Positions 1 to 7,397 are shown, counted from the stretch's first letter. The stretch: DNA of 10,220 nucleotides from Sphaerochaeta sp. (GCA_003456855.1 DMOO01000161.1:1-10220), one strand, 5' to 3'. Numbers and translations are program-made. The notes: a model not told the origin generated them from the sequence alone.

Positions 1-331
1 CCTGGTACAGCTCCAGCATGGTGAACTCGGGGTTGTGTACCTCGCCTACCTGCTCGCTGTTGCGGAAGCAATGGCAGAACTGGTAGATGGAGCCGAAACC
101 TTCGGCTATCAGCCGTTTCATGAATACCTCGGGGGAGGGGACAAGGTAGAAATTCCGGCTTCCGAGAAACTCGTTGGTGAAGGTGGTCTCGAAGTCCTGG
201 ATGGTCGCTTCGGGTATCAGGTCGGGAGAGAGCAGCGGGGTGTCGACCTCGGTGTAGTCCTTTCCGTCAAAAAATGCGCGCATCTGTCTGAGCAACGCGC
301 TCCGCCGTAAGGCACATGTCTTTCTGTCCAT
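1..331 (-). CDS. epmA: EF-P--(R)-beta-lysine ligase (EpmA/PoxA/GenX), 5' part only
   Basis: Reading the minus strand from the ATG at 331 gives about 110 open codons that run off the left edge of the window. The protein has class II lysyl-tRNA synthetase hallmarks: a motif 1 region (EVDTPLLSPD), a PSPEVFMKRLIAEG segment, and a motif 2 region (CFRNSEQVGEVHNPEFTMLE) with the conserved FRN..E and HNPEFTMLE. The catalytic core begins within about 15 residues of the Met, so there is no N-terminal OB-fold anticodon-binding domain. That is the difference between EpmA and true class II LysRS. Spirochaetes usually carry a class I LysRS, which also favours EpmA. In known systems EpmA adds (R)-beta-lysine to a conserved lysine of elongation factor P to help ribosomes through polyproline stretches. 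It is divergent from mnmE. The start is reasonable, but the best SD-like stretch (GGGAG) lies 17 bases upstream of the ATG, so a nearby alternative such as the in-frame TTG at 367 cannot be excluded. The C-terminal two thirds are not in view. Confidence 0.9.
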   Translation of the reverse strand, partial: MDRKTCALRRSALLRQMRAFFDGKDYTEVDTPLLSPDLIPEATIQDFETTFTNEFLGSRNFYLVPSPEVFMKRLIAEGFGSIYQFCHCFRNSEQVGEVHNPEFTMLELYQ

Positions 332-348
332 GCCTGCGATTCTGCAGA

Positions 349-373
349 GCTCCCGTTGCTTAGGCAAGGGAGC
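349..373. promoter_or_regulatory. Stem-loop between epmA and mnmE
   Basis: The 25 bases read GCTCCC, a single bulged G, TTGC, a four-base loop TTAG, then GCAA and GGGAGC. This makes a 10-bp stem with one bulge. No T-run follows on either strand, so it is not a typical intrinsic terminator. On the minus strand it lies 18-42 bases upstream of the epmA start, and its 3' arm contains the only SD-like GGGAG for that gene. On the plus strand it ends 11 bases before the mnmE -35 box. It could be an operator dyad or a 5'-leader hairpin of epmA; the sequence does not decide between these. Confidence 0.45.
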
Positions 374-384
374 GCCTGCCCGGA

Positions 385-413
385 TTGCCCAAAGGATGCT
401 AACCTTCTATACT
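385..413 (+). promoter_or_regulatory. Sigma70-type promoter of mnmE
   Basis: A -35 box TTGCCC (385-390), a 17-base spacer and a -10 box TATACT (408-413) form a good vegetative promoter match. Transcription normally starts 6-9 bases after the -10, i.e. about 419-422, while the mnmE ATG is at 424. The mRNA would therefore have a leader of only a few bases, with no room for a Shine-Dalgarno sequence, and none is visible. Confidence 0.6.
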
Positions 414-423
414 CAATCCGATT

Positions 424-1755
424 ATGGACACCTATCGCACTGACGATATCATTTACGCGCTGGCGACCGGGTGGGTACGCTCCGCCCTTGCGGTCATCCG
501 TATCAGCGGCAAGGGGTGTATCGCCCGTTTTGCCCCTGTCTTCACCGCGAGCCAGAAACTGCTTTCCGCCCAGAACGGAACCTTGGTCTATGGAGAGGTG
601 AAGGAAATCGACCAGGTGGTCGTCTCCGTCTATCGTGATGGTCACGGCTACACCGGGGAGGAGGCTCTTGAAATCTCCTGCCATGGCAGTCTGGTGGGTA
701 TCCAGAAGCTTTTGGACATGTGCGGACGACTCGGCTTCCGTCAGGCGGGCAGGGGGGAGTTCACCTACCGCGCTTTTGCCCACGGCCGCATGGACTTGAC
801 CCAGGCCGAGGCGGTCGAGGAACTGGTCGACAGCATGAGCGACAAAGGGCAGAGCCAGGCTCTCGGACGCCTGAAAGGCAGCCTGAAGATGAAGCTCGCC
901 GAGGTGCGGAAACGGTTCCTGCAGGCGATGGCGGCTATCGAGGTCCAGCTGGACTACAGCGAGGACGAGATTGGAGAGGACCTGACCTTCCCCATGGACA
1001 AGCTGGACAGTGCCATTGAAGCCCTTGGAACGATCCATGACTCCTACAATGCAGGTCGTCTCTATTCCCAGGGTGCAAGGATAGTCCTTGCAGGTCCTTC
1101 AAATGCAGGAAAGAGCTCTCTTTTCAACTACTTCCTGAAGGAGGAGAGATCCATAGTCAGCGCCCAGAAGGGAACCACAAGGGACTTCATCGAGGCCATG
1201 TGCACGATCCGTGGAATCCCGATCAGGCTGTATGACACAGCTGGATTCAGGGACCTCTCCGAGAGCGAGATCGAGGAGGAGGGCATCAGGCGTTCCAGGA
1301 ACCTGGTGGAGGGTGCCGACATAATCCTCTACCTTGTGGACTCGACGGACCTTCTTGAGATTGACCGCACTGTGGTCCAGGACCCCAGGTGCATACCTGT
1401 TCTGAACAAGGTCGATCTGAAGGATTCCAACCTTGAGGGCTTTCTGAAGCTCTCGGTGGCCACAGGCCTCGGCTTCAACGAGCTCTGCGACAGGATCTAC
1501 GAGAAGCTCACCTCCGACATCGCCCAGAGCGATGACGGATCGATAGTGATAGAGAACGAGAGACAGAGGGAGAACCTTGCAAGGGCCATGGCCAGCCTCA
1601 GGTCCGCAAAGCTCGCGGTTGAGAGCGAGCTTCCTCTGGACATAGTCTCGATGGACATCCAGGAGGCCCTTGAGGCCCTTGGCGAACTGACCGGAGAGGT
1701 CACCACGGACGACATACTGGACAGGATCTTCAGCTCGTTCTGCGTAGGAAAGTGA
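424..1755 (+). CDS. mnmE: tRNA uridine-5-carboxymethylaminomethyl(34) synthesis GTPase MnmE
   Basis: The 443-residue product has the usual MnmE length and architecture. An N-terminal tetrahydrofolate-binding domain (about 1-120, with ALAVIRISG) is followed by a helical domain that is split by an inserted G domain. The G domain shows the P-loop GPSNAGKSS (224-232), the GTTRD loop (250-254), DTAG (271-274) and NKVD (328-331). The C-terminus is FCVGK with the catalytic Cys440, equivalent to the FCIGK end of E. coli MnmE. With MnmG it installs cmnm5/nm5 groups on U34 of tRNAs that read two-codon boxes, using a folate one-carbon unit and GTP hydrolysis. mnmG follows 10 bases after the stop. There is no SD before the ATG, and a promoter sits immediately upstream. 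Codon usage changes sharply at about codon 209: codons 1-208 use CGN for 12 of 13 Arg and never ATA or GCA, while the rest uses mostly AGG/AGA with frequent ATA and GCA. The reading frame and protein motifs are continuous across the change. Confidence 0.97.
   Translation: MDTYRTDDIIYALATGWVRSALAVIRISGKGCIARFAPVFTASQKLLSAQNGTLVYGEVKEIDQVVVSVYRDGHGYTGEEALEISCHGSLVGIQKLLDMCGRLGFRQAGRGEFTYRAFAHGRMDLTQAEAVEELVDSMSDKGQSQALGRLKGSLKMKLAEVRKRFLQAMAAIEVQLDYSEDEIGEDLTFPMDKLDSAIEALGTIHDSYNAGRLYSQGARIVLAGPSNAGKSSLFNYFLKEERSIVSAQKGTTRDFIEAMCTIRGIPIRLYDTAGFRDLSESEIEEEGIRRSRNLVEGADIILYLVDSTDLLEIDRTVVQDPRCIPVLNKVDLKDSNLEGFLKLSVATGLGFNELCDRIYEKLTSDIAQSDDGSIVIENERQRENLARAMASLRSAKLAVESELPLDIVSMDIQEALEALGELTGEVTTDDILDRIFSSFCVGK
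1020..1080. other. Compositional breakpoint inside mnmE
   Basis: Synonymous codon choice changes abruptly here. Left of about 1050, none of roughly 21 Ala codons is GCA; the next four Ala codons are all GCA. Arg switches from CGN (12 of 13) to AGR (14 of 17 after the first AGG at codon 215). ATA is absent before and makes up roughly a third of Ile codons after. The partial epmA at 1-331 also favours CGN for Arg (6 of 8). The junction lies just before the conserved G-domain P-loop. It may be a recombination junction between related strains or species, or an assembly join; the sequence alone does not separate these. Confidence 0.6.
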
Positions 1756-1765
1756 TGGTGATTTT

Positions 1766-3562
1766 ATGGATTACGATGTGATAGTCATAGGCGGAGGACA
1801 TGCAGGCATAGAGGCCTGCCTTGCAGCTGCCAGAATAGGATTCAAGACCCTTCTTATAACCCAGAGCCTTGATGCGATAGGACGCCTGTCCTGCAACCCT
1901 GCAGTCGGCGGCCTTGCCAAGGGCAACCTTGTGCGCGAGACCGATGCTCTTGGCGGAGAGATGGGAAAGCTGATAGACGCCACCATGATCCAGTTCAGGA
2001 TCCTGAACAGAGCCAGGGGACCTGCAGTCCAGGCCCCTAGGGCCCAGGCCGACAAGTTCTCGTACTCACGCCTTGCAAAGGAGACGCTGGAGAGGCAGAG
2101 CAACCTTGACCTCTTCATGGACACGGTGGTCGACCTCCTGACAACAAAGAATGGAAAGACAACAATCGGAGTCAAGACCCAGAGGAACATAACCTTCACA
2201 TCCAAGGCTGTTGTCCTTACAACCGGAACCTTCATGAACGGAAGGATCTTCATAGGTGAGTACGACCACAGCGCTGGCCGCCTTGGCGAGGAGGCCGCAA
2301 TTGGCCTTGGCGATGCACTGAGGGCTAAGGGCTTCAACGTCGGAAGACTGAAGACCGGAACCCCTGCAAGGGTGCGCTTCTCCAGTCTGAACCTGGATGC
2401 GATGGAGAGGCAGAACGGTGACGGGGAGATAGTCCCTTTCAGCTTCATGCACGAGACGGTTGACCGTCCATCAATTCCTTGCTGGATAACATACACCAAC
2501 GAAAACACACACGACATCATAAGACAGAACATCAAACGCTCTCCACTCTACGGAGGAAAGATCGTGGGCAAGGGACCCAGATACTGCCCGTCCATAGAGG
2601 ACAAGGTGATGCGCTTCCCTGATAGAAGCAGACACCAGGTCTTTGTGGAGCCTGAGGGAGTAGGAACGGAGGAGATGTACCTGAACGGACTTTCCTCATC
2701 GCTTCCCGAGGATGTCCAACATGACTTCATCCACTCTGTTGCAGGTTTAGAGGATGCCATAATCATGCGTCCGGCCTATGCGGTCGAGTACGACTACCTG
2801 GACCCGATCCAGCTCAAGCCGTCACTTGAGTCCAAGATACTTGAGAACCTGTTCGTAGCTGGCCAGACAAACGGAACCAGCGGCTACGAGGAGGCAGCCT
2901 GCCAGGGCCTGATGGCCGGAATCAATGCCTGCCAGAAGATAAAGGGAGAGGAGCCTCTGGTTCTGAAGAGGACCGAGGCCTACATAGGTGTCCTGATCGA
3001 TGACCTTGTGACCATGGGGACCAAGGAGCCTTACCGCATGTTCACAAGCCGTGCAGAGTACAGGCTGAAGCTCCGCCATGACACGGCCGACGAGCGCCTC
3101 ACCCAGAAGGGCTATGACGTGGGCCTTGCCACAGAGGAGAGGCTGGACATGCTCAGAAGAAAGACAGAGAGCATGGAGAGCCTTCAGGATCTGATCCACC
3201 ACAGAGGCTACAATGGGAAGAACGCCCTGGAGGCCCTGAAGAACCCCGATGTCACAATGGACGACCTTGCTGTGAACATCCCTGAGATAGACACGTATGC
3301 AAAGAGCACAAGGCTTCAACTGGAGCTTAAGATAAAGTACGACGGCTACATCAAGCGCCAGGACCGCCAGGTTGACAGGTTCTCAAAGCTTGAGGGAATC
3401 AGGATCCCGGTGGACTTTGACTATGACAAGGTCGAGGGCATAAGCACCGAGTCAAGGGAGAAGCTCAAGGCTGTCAGGCCTGAGTCTATCGGACAGGCAT
3501 CCAGAATCAACGGCGTAAGGACAAGCGACGTCACTGTTCTGCTTGTCTACCTGAGGAAGTGA
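1766..3562 (+). CDS. mnmG: tRNA uridine-5-carboxymethylaminomethyl(34) synthesis enzyme MnmG (GidA)
   Basis: This 598-residue FAD protein is the partner of MnmE. It supplies the FAD/NADH redox chemistry and the tRNA-binding surface for modification of U34. Visible landmarks are the dinucleotide-binding GGGHAGIEA (9-17), SCNPAVGGLAKG with Cys43, TTGTFMNG, RLKTGTPARV, GPRYCPSIEDK with Cys274, AYAVEYDYL and FVAGQTNGTSGYEEAA. Cys43 and Cys274 correspond to the two conserved cysteines of the family. The C-terminal helical domain that contacts MnmE is intact (KYDGYIKRQ and the final GISTESREKL...IGQASRI region). Family members are usually about 620-630 residues, so this copy is slightly compact but complete. 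The start is set by GGTGA at 1757-1761, four bases before the ATG. It lies 10 bases after mnmE, so the two are co-transcribed and made together. Its codon style (AGG/AGA, ATA, GGA) matches the 3' part of mnmE and the rest of the window. Confidence 0.98.
   Translation: MDYDVIVIGGGHAGIEACLAAARIGFKTLLITQSLDAIGRLSCNPAVGGLAKGNLVRETDALGGEMGKLIDATMIQFRILNRARGPAVQAPRAQADKFSYSRLAKETLERQSNLDLFMDTVVDLLTTKNGKTTIGVKTQRNITFTSKAVVLTTGTFMNGRIFIGEYDHSAGRLGEEAAIGLGDALRAKGFNVGRLKTGTPARVRFSSLNLDAMERQNGDGEIVPFSFMHETVDRPSIPCWITYTNENTHDIIRQNIKRSPLYGGKIVGKGPRYCPSIEDKVMRFPDRSRHQVFVEPEGVGTEEMYLNGLSSSLPEDVQHDFIHSVAGLEDAIIMRPAYAVEYDYLDPIQLKPSLESKILENLFVAGQTNGTSGYEEAACQGLMAGINACQKIKGEEPLVLKRTEAYIGVLIDDLVTMGTKEPYRMFTSRAEYRLKLRHDTADERLTQKGYDVGLATEERLDMLRRKTESMESLQDLIHHRGYNGKNALEALKNPDVTMDDLAVNIPEIDTYAKSTRLQLELKIKYDGYIKRQDRQVDRFSKLEGIRIPVDFDYDKVEGISTESREKLKAVRPESIGQASRINGVRTSDVTVLLVYLRK
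3553..3556 (+). promoter_or_regulatory. Ribosome binding site that fixes the rsmG start
   Basis: GAGG at 3553-3556, inside the last codons of mnmG, is eight bases from the ATG at 3565. It is only two bases from the in-frame GTG at 3559. The spacing favours the ATG, which places rsmG two bases after the mnmG stop rather than overlapping it. Confidence 0.65.
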
Positions 3563-3564
3563 GC

Positions 3565-4218
3565 ATGGAAGAGAAGGCAAGACTTATCCTGGAAGAGGGC
3601 ATCAACAAGATAGACCCCACAGAGGCAAAGACAACAATCAAACTCATAAGACTCTACGATGAGATCGAGCTCTTCAACCCGAAGTACGGTCTTGTAAACG
3701 CCGATGGGGAGGAGCTTGTCAGAAGACACCTCCTGGACTGCTTTGCTCCGGTTCCGATCTTCAAGGACATCATCGGTGACAAGCCTAGGAGGATGGCCGA
3801 CCTGGGCTCGGGTTCAGGGCTGCCCGGCCTGGTGCTTGCAAGCGTCTTCGACAACTGGGACATAAGCCTTGTTGAGAGGATGGGACGCCGTGCTGGATTT
3901 CTCAGGAACACCATTGCGATGATGGGTCTGAACCACAGCGTAAAAGTCATACAGAAGGATCTGTCAGAGGTACAGGATTCATTTGAAGTGATAACTTTCA
4001 GGGCATTCAGACAGTTTAAGGACATCATTTCAGACTTGGACAGAATACTTGTTCCAGGTGGATACATCTTTGCCTACAAGAGTTCTGAGGAGAACATCAA
4101 GGAGGAGCTGGAGGTCGTCTATGCTTACAAGGGCTGTTCATTCGAATGCAGGATCCTGGACTACAAGGTGCCTGGACTTGATGCCCAAAGAAGGATGCTC
4201 CTGCTTCACAAGAGTTGA
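3565..4218 (+). CDS. rsmG: 16S rRNA (guanine(527)-N7)-methyltransferase RsmG (GidB)
   Basis: The 217-residue product is a Rossmann-fold SAM-dependent methyltransferase of the GidB family. In known species it makes m7G527 in 16S rRNA, and its loss gives low-level streptomycin resistance. Evidence: the SAM motif I DLGSGSGLPG (79-88), the preceding RRHLLDCFA segment (equivalent to the family's H.lDS region), the acidic ERMGRRAGFLRN strand-loop, FEVITFRAF (family: v.sRA.a) and GGYIFAYKS near the end. Length is close to the 207 residues of E. coli RsmG. It sits directly behind mnmG, a classic mnmE-mnmG-rsmG arrangement, so all three act on decoding-site RNA (tRNA wobble base or ribosomal decoding region). 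I chose ATG 3565 over GTG 3559 because of SD spacing. No terminator is visible after the stop. Confidence 0.95.
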   Translation: MEEKARLILEEGINKIDPTEAKTTIKLIRLYDEIELFNPKYGLVNADGEELVRRHLLDCFAPVPIFKDIIGDKPRRMADLGSGSGLPGLVLASVFDNWDISLVERMGRRAGFLRNTIAMMGLNHSVKVIQKDLSEVQDSFEVITFRAFRQFKDIISDLDRILVPGGYIFAYKSSEENIKEELEVVYAYKGCSFECRILDYKVPGLDAQRRMLLLHKS

Positions 4219-4238
4219 TTTTCCTGAACTAAACTATA

Positions 4239-4267
4239 ATGACATTTATACACTGAAGTGTTATTAT
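4239..4267 (+). promoter_or_regulatory. Sigma70-type promoter of the ftsK operon
   Basis: ATGACA (4239-4244, five of six to consensus), a 17-base spacer and TATTAT (4262-4267, five of six) lie in the only AT-rich gap of the window. The predicted transcription start is about 4273-4276, on top of the ftsK ATG at 4275, giving a leaderless mRNA. Two perfect TATAAT hexamers also occur, at 4235-4240 and 4265-4270. The first lacks a good -35 but would give a leader of about 28 bases; the second would start inside the ATG. No SD is seen before the ATG. Confidence 0.5.
4250..4261. promoter_or_regulatory. Perfect palindrome in the ftsK promoter spacer
   Basis: ACACT-GA-AGTGT is a perfect 5-2-5 dyad placed between the proposed -35 and -10 boxes. 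This is a common position for repressor or spacer-remodelling regulator sites. No regulator gene lies in the window, so the binding protein is unknown. Confidence 0.35.
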
Positions 4268-4274
4268 AATTCAT

Positions 4275-7200
4275 ATGTCAAAAAAGCGTAGACCCAATAA
4301 AATCATGTCTTTGATCAGCACCATCATATCCGTTGGTGTCGTTGCCATCTGCGCATTCCCCGTCATGAAGCTGAAGGAGGGCTCGTTTCTGTATGCAGTC
4401 CTGTCACCGCTTCACGGGATCTTTGACAATTACTTCAACATCTTCGCTTCAGAGGGCCTGAGGCCATACGGTCTGATCCCAATTGCTGCCCTGAGCGTGC
4501 TGAACATGGTCCTGGCCTTCATGGGTGCAGGACTTCTGCAGTACATCTTCAGGTGCACAGCCTTCTACAGCCTCTATCTGCTTGGAACCTTCTTCCAGAG
4601 GAAAAACCCTATCTTCGTGGTTGTCATGAAGCTTCCAGAGACCTATCCGCTTATCGCCATCGGCGGTCTTCTGATCTCCATTCTGATGCTGCTTCTGATC
4701 CAACGCATCAAGAACGGACCTAGTGAGAAGAAGCCAAAGGCAGAGAAGGAAGACAAGCCAATAAAGCAGAGGAAGGAAAAGAGAGAAAAGAAGCAGAAGG
4801 ACAACCAGAGGAAGCAAGAGCCTGAGCAGGTCGAGCAGCCTGAACAGGAAGAGGGCTTCAGCATACCTGCAATCGTCCATATCGAGGAGGATTCAGAGGA
4901 GCCCAAGAAGGTCTATGACCATGACCCTGCAAAGTCCAAGGCCGCACTCTCAAGCCTTACAGATGTGGAGATACCCACCTTTGAGAGCTTCCCTAACTAT
5001 CTTGGCTCGGCATCCGTCTCATCCGTGGACCGTGGAGTCTACAGCGTCGCAGAGCGCGAGGCCCAGATCCGCAGGGAGGAGCAGGAGAAGAGAGAGGCGG
5101 AGGAGCGCAGAAGACAGGCCGAGGAAGAGCGCATGAAGCGCATTGCAGAGGAAGAGGAGAGGGCAAGGCTTGAGGCTGAGGAGAACCGCAAGAGGCTCCA
5201 GAACATGTTCAAGCCAAGGAATCTGATGAAGCGCCTCCATGAGGACGCCCAGGCCGAGAAGGTCTTCCCGACCTATGGAAGCAAGCTCCCTGACGTTGAC
5301 TTCGGAATCTCAGAGAACACACCGGAGCAACCGACCCAGGTCAGAAACGATGAGGAGAAGCCAGTCCAGTTCCAGAGTCCTTACGAGGCACCTAAGCCAA
5401 GGATCGCCCCTGGCAATGACATACCGGTCTCTCAGAGACATAACCCGTTCGCCTCACGTGGCGGGGCAGTTGCGTTCACGGCACCTCAGCCTACAATGGT
5501 GGAGACTCCAAAGACTGTAATCGAGCCGGAACCTGGGGTCCAGAGCACCTCTGTATTCAAGGAGGCTGCAGCACAGGCCGAGCTTGATGAGCAGCTTGTC
5601 ATGCGCAAGCGACAGGCTGAGTTCGAGAAGAGGCACCTTGAGGAGATGCAGGAGCTTGAGCGCCAGAGACGTGAGGCCGAGGAGGCTGCACGCAAGGCCG
5701 AAGAGGAGCTTGCAGCTGCAAAGGCGGAGATGCAGAGACAGCAGGAGGAGGCAAAGGCCGAGGCCGCCAGACTCGAGGCTGAGAAAGAGGCTGCAATCAA
5801 GGCAGAGGCTGCAAGGCTTGAAGCCGAGAAGGCTGAAGAGGAGGAGGGAATCTCCGATGCCGACATGGCCGAGAACGACGCCAAGAGCAGAAAGGGACCG
5901 GATATCGACATGGTCTCAGGCGTTGCCGGCCTGAAGAGCGCAGCTGGTGGAAACCCCTATCTCATAGACAAGCAGAAGTTCGTCTACAACTTCCCGCCTG
6001 AGGACATCCTGAAGCACTACCCGATCTCCGCCACGGTCTACGAGGACCCGGAGAACGACCCGAACGGACAGATAATAGTCGAGACCCTTGCCCAGTTCCG
6101 AATCGGCACCAGCCTTATCGGAGTGCAGCATGGTCCTACATTCACACTCTATGAATTGTCGCTGGCGCCTGGAATAAAGGTCACCGCAGTTCTGAACCTG
6201 GCAGAGAACCTTGCAATGCAGCTCTCCGTCGAGGACGTCAGAATCCTGGCCCCTATCCCTGGAAAGGTCGCCATCGGAGTCGAGGTCCCTAACAAGAAGA
6301 GGGACGTCATAGGCTTTGATGTCATGATGCCTGCGTTGAAGGGCAAGTTCTACAAGATACCTATGGTCCTTGGTAAGACCATCACAGGTGACTCGATCGT
6401 CATAGACCTGGCCAAGACGCCGCACCTTCTGGTTGCAGGTACAACCGGTTCAGGTAAGTCGGTCTGCATCAACGGCCTGATCTGCTCGGTCCTCTACACG
6501 AAGACCCCGAAGGAGGTCAGGATGATCCTGGTCGACCCGAAGATGGTCGAGCTTTCCCTGTACAATGGAATCCCTCATTTGCTGACCCCTGTCATCACAG
6601 ACGCCAAGAAGGCCCTGAAGGCCATGAACTTCGTTGTCGAGGAGATGGAGAGAAGAATGGCCCTCTTCTCAAGCGTGGGTGCGAAGAAGATAGAGGAGTA
6701 CAACGAGAAGATCACCAACAAGGGACTTCTCAGGGTCAAGCTTCCATACATCATGGTCATCATCGACGAGTTCGCCGACTTGATGCTTGCTGTAGGAAAG
6801 GAGCTTGAGACCAGCATCAAGAGAATCACCGCAGTTGCAAGATTCTGCGGAATCCACCTTGTCCTGGCAACCCAGAGACCATCGGCCGATGTCATCACAG
6901 GTGTCATCAAGAGCAACATCCCGACGCAGATCGCCTTTGCGGTCTCCAACTCGATGAACAGCCGAATCATCATTGACCAGGTGGGAGCGGAGAAGCTCCT
7001 TGGTCGTGGTGACATGCTCTACAACAACCCGGAGGCCAGACAGCCTTCCAGAATCCAGGGTGCATACATTGACTCTGAGATTGAGGAGATAGTAGATTTT
7101 GTAAAGACTCAGGGTGAACCTGACTACATAGATGAATCGTATTTCGAGGACGATGATGACGAGGAAGAGGAGGATGTCGAGAGCGCCCAGACCGATGCGG

Positions 7201-7397
7201 CTGAAGACAAGTTCATGAGAGCTTGGAAGATAGTGTCCGATCGTGGAGAGGCCTCAGGCTCGTTCCTGCAGAGAAAGATGGGCATAGGCTACAACACTGC
7301 CGCCAACCTCATCGAGCAGCTGGAGGAGGCCGGTTATGTCGGTCCTGCCAGAGGCTCCAAACCTCGTGAGATCCTCAAATATTACGGTACAGAATAA
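4275..7397 (+). CDS. ftsK: DNA translocase FtsK
   Basis: This 1040-residue protein is a membrane-anchored, hexameric ATP-driven DNA pump that clears and resolves chromosomes at the division septum. The first 145 residues contain three to four hydrophobic segments (about 11-31, 66-106, 123-144). A long charged linker (about 146-555) begins with a Lys-rich run and holds two Glu/Arg/Ala-rich predicted coiled coils (about 256-315 and 434-525). The motor follows: alpha region from about 559, Walker A GTTGSGKS (722-729), Walker B VIIDE with Asp831-Glu832, then ATQRPSADVITG and the RIIIDQ..AEKLLGRGDML signature. An acidic run (about 957-966) precedes the C-terminal gamma winged helix (about 976-1040, SGSFLQRKMGIGYNTAANLIEQLEE), which in relatives reads KOPS/SRS orientation sequences. 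SpoIIIE-type proteins are nearer 790 residues and E. coli FtsK 1329, so the extra length here is the linker. The ATG at 4275 has no SD and overlaps the predicted transcription start. The in-frame ATG at 4305 also lacks one. The helicase gene follows after 16 bases. Confidence 0.97.
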   Translation: MSKKRRPNKIMSLISTIISVGVVAICAFPVMKLKEGSFLYAVLSPLHGIFDNYFNIFASEGLRPYGLIPIAALSVLNMVLAFMGAGLLQYIFRCTAFYSLYLLGTFFQRKNPIFVVVMKLPETYPLIAIGGLLISILMLLLIQRIKNGPSEKKPKAEKEDKPIKQRKEKREKKQKDNQRKQEPEQVEQPEQEEGFSIPAIVHIEEDSEEPKKVYDHDPAKSKAALSSLTDVEIPTFESFPNYLGSASVSSVDRGVYSVAEREAQIRREEQEKREAEERRRQAEEERMKRIAEEEERARLEAEENRKRLQNMFKPRNLMKRLHEDAQAEKVFPTYGSKLPDVDFGISENTPEQPTQVRNDEEKPVQFQSPYEAPKPRIAPGNDIPVSQRHNPFASRGGAVAFTAPQPTMVETPKTVIEPEPGVQSTSVFKEAAAQAELDEQLVMRKRQAEFEKRHLEEMQELERQRREAEEAARKAEEELAAAKAEMQRQQEEAKAEAARLEAEKEAAIKAEAARLEAEKAEEEEGISDADMAENDAKSRKGPDIDMVSGVAGLKSAAGGNPYLIDKQKFVYNFPPEDILKHYPISATVYEDPENDPNGQIIVETLAQFRIGTSLIGVQHGPTFTLYELSLAPGIKVTAVLNLAENLAMQLSVEDVRILAPIPGKVAIGVEVPNKKRDVIGFDVMMPALKGKFYKIPMVLGKTITGDSIVIDLAKTPHLLVAGTTGSGKSVCINGLICSVLYTKTPKEVRMILVDPKMVELSLYNGIPHLLTPVITDAKKALKAMNFVVEEMERRMALFSSVGAKKIEEYNEKITNKGLLRVKLPYIMVIIDEFADLMLAVGKELETSIKRITAVARFCGIHLVLATQRPSADVITGVIKSNIPTQIAFAVSNSMNSRIIIDQVGAEKLLGRGDMLYNNPEARQPSRIQGAYIDSEIEEIVDFVKTQGEPDYIDESYFEDDDDEEEEDVESAQTDAAEDKFMRAWKIVSDRGEASGSFLQRKMGIGYNTAANLIEQLEEAGYVGPARGSKPREILKYYGTE
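5754..5831 (+). repeat. Tandem 15-residue repeat in the FtsK linker coiled coil
   Basis: The peptide KAEAARLEAEK occurs twice, at residues 494-504 and 509-519 of FtsK. The two copies are encoded at 5754-5786 and 5799-5831, a 45-base period. The DNA copies differ at several third positions (for example AGA CTC against AGG CTT), so the duplication is not fresh or is held at protein level. The period is roughly two heptads and fits a continuous coiled coil. Confidence 0.6.

Noticed and set aside
1..331. Lysyl-tRNA synthetase (lysS) as the identity of the left-edge gene
   Set aside because: The catalytic core starts almost at the N-terminus with no OB-fold domain, which fits EpmA and not class II LysRS.
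132..754. Two matches to the E. coli KOPS pattern GGGNAGGG (132-139 and 747-754), which the FtsK gamma domain might read
   Set aside because: Two 8-mers in GC-rich coding DNA are expected by chance, and the orientation sequence of this lineage is unknown.
217..1038. Long minus-strand open frame of 273 codons opposite the start of mnmE
   Set aside because: It covers the clear epmA start region and the mnmE N-terminus in other frames and shows no recognisable domain. It is a by-product of the GC-rich codons of the 5' part of mnmE.
1771..2535. 254-codon minus-strand open frame inside mnmG
   Set aside because: It is fully antisense to conserved MnmG motifs, has a Ser/Arg/Pro-rich composition typical of shadow frames, and has no motif.
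3559..3564. GTG start for rsmG overlapping the mnmG stop
   Set aside because: GAGG would be only two bases away, while the ATG at 3565 has eight-base spacing.
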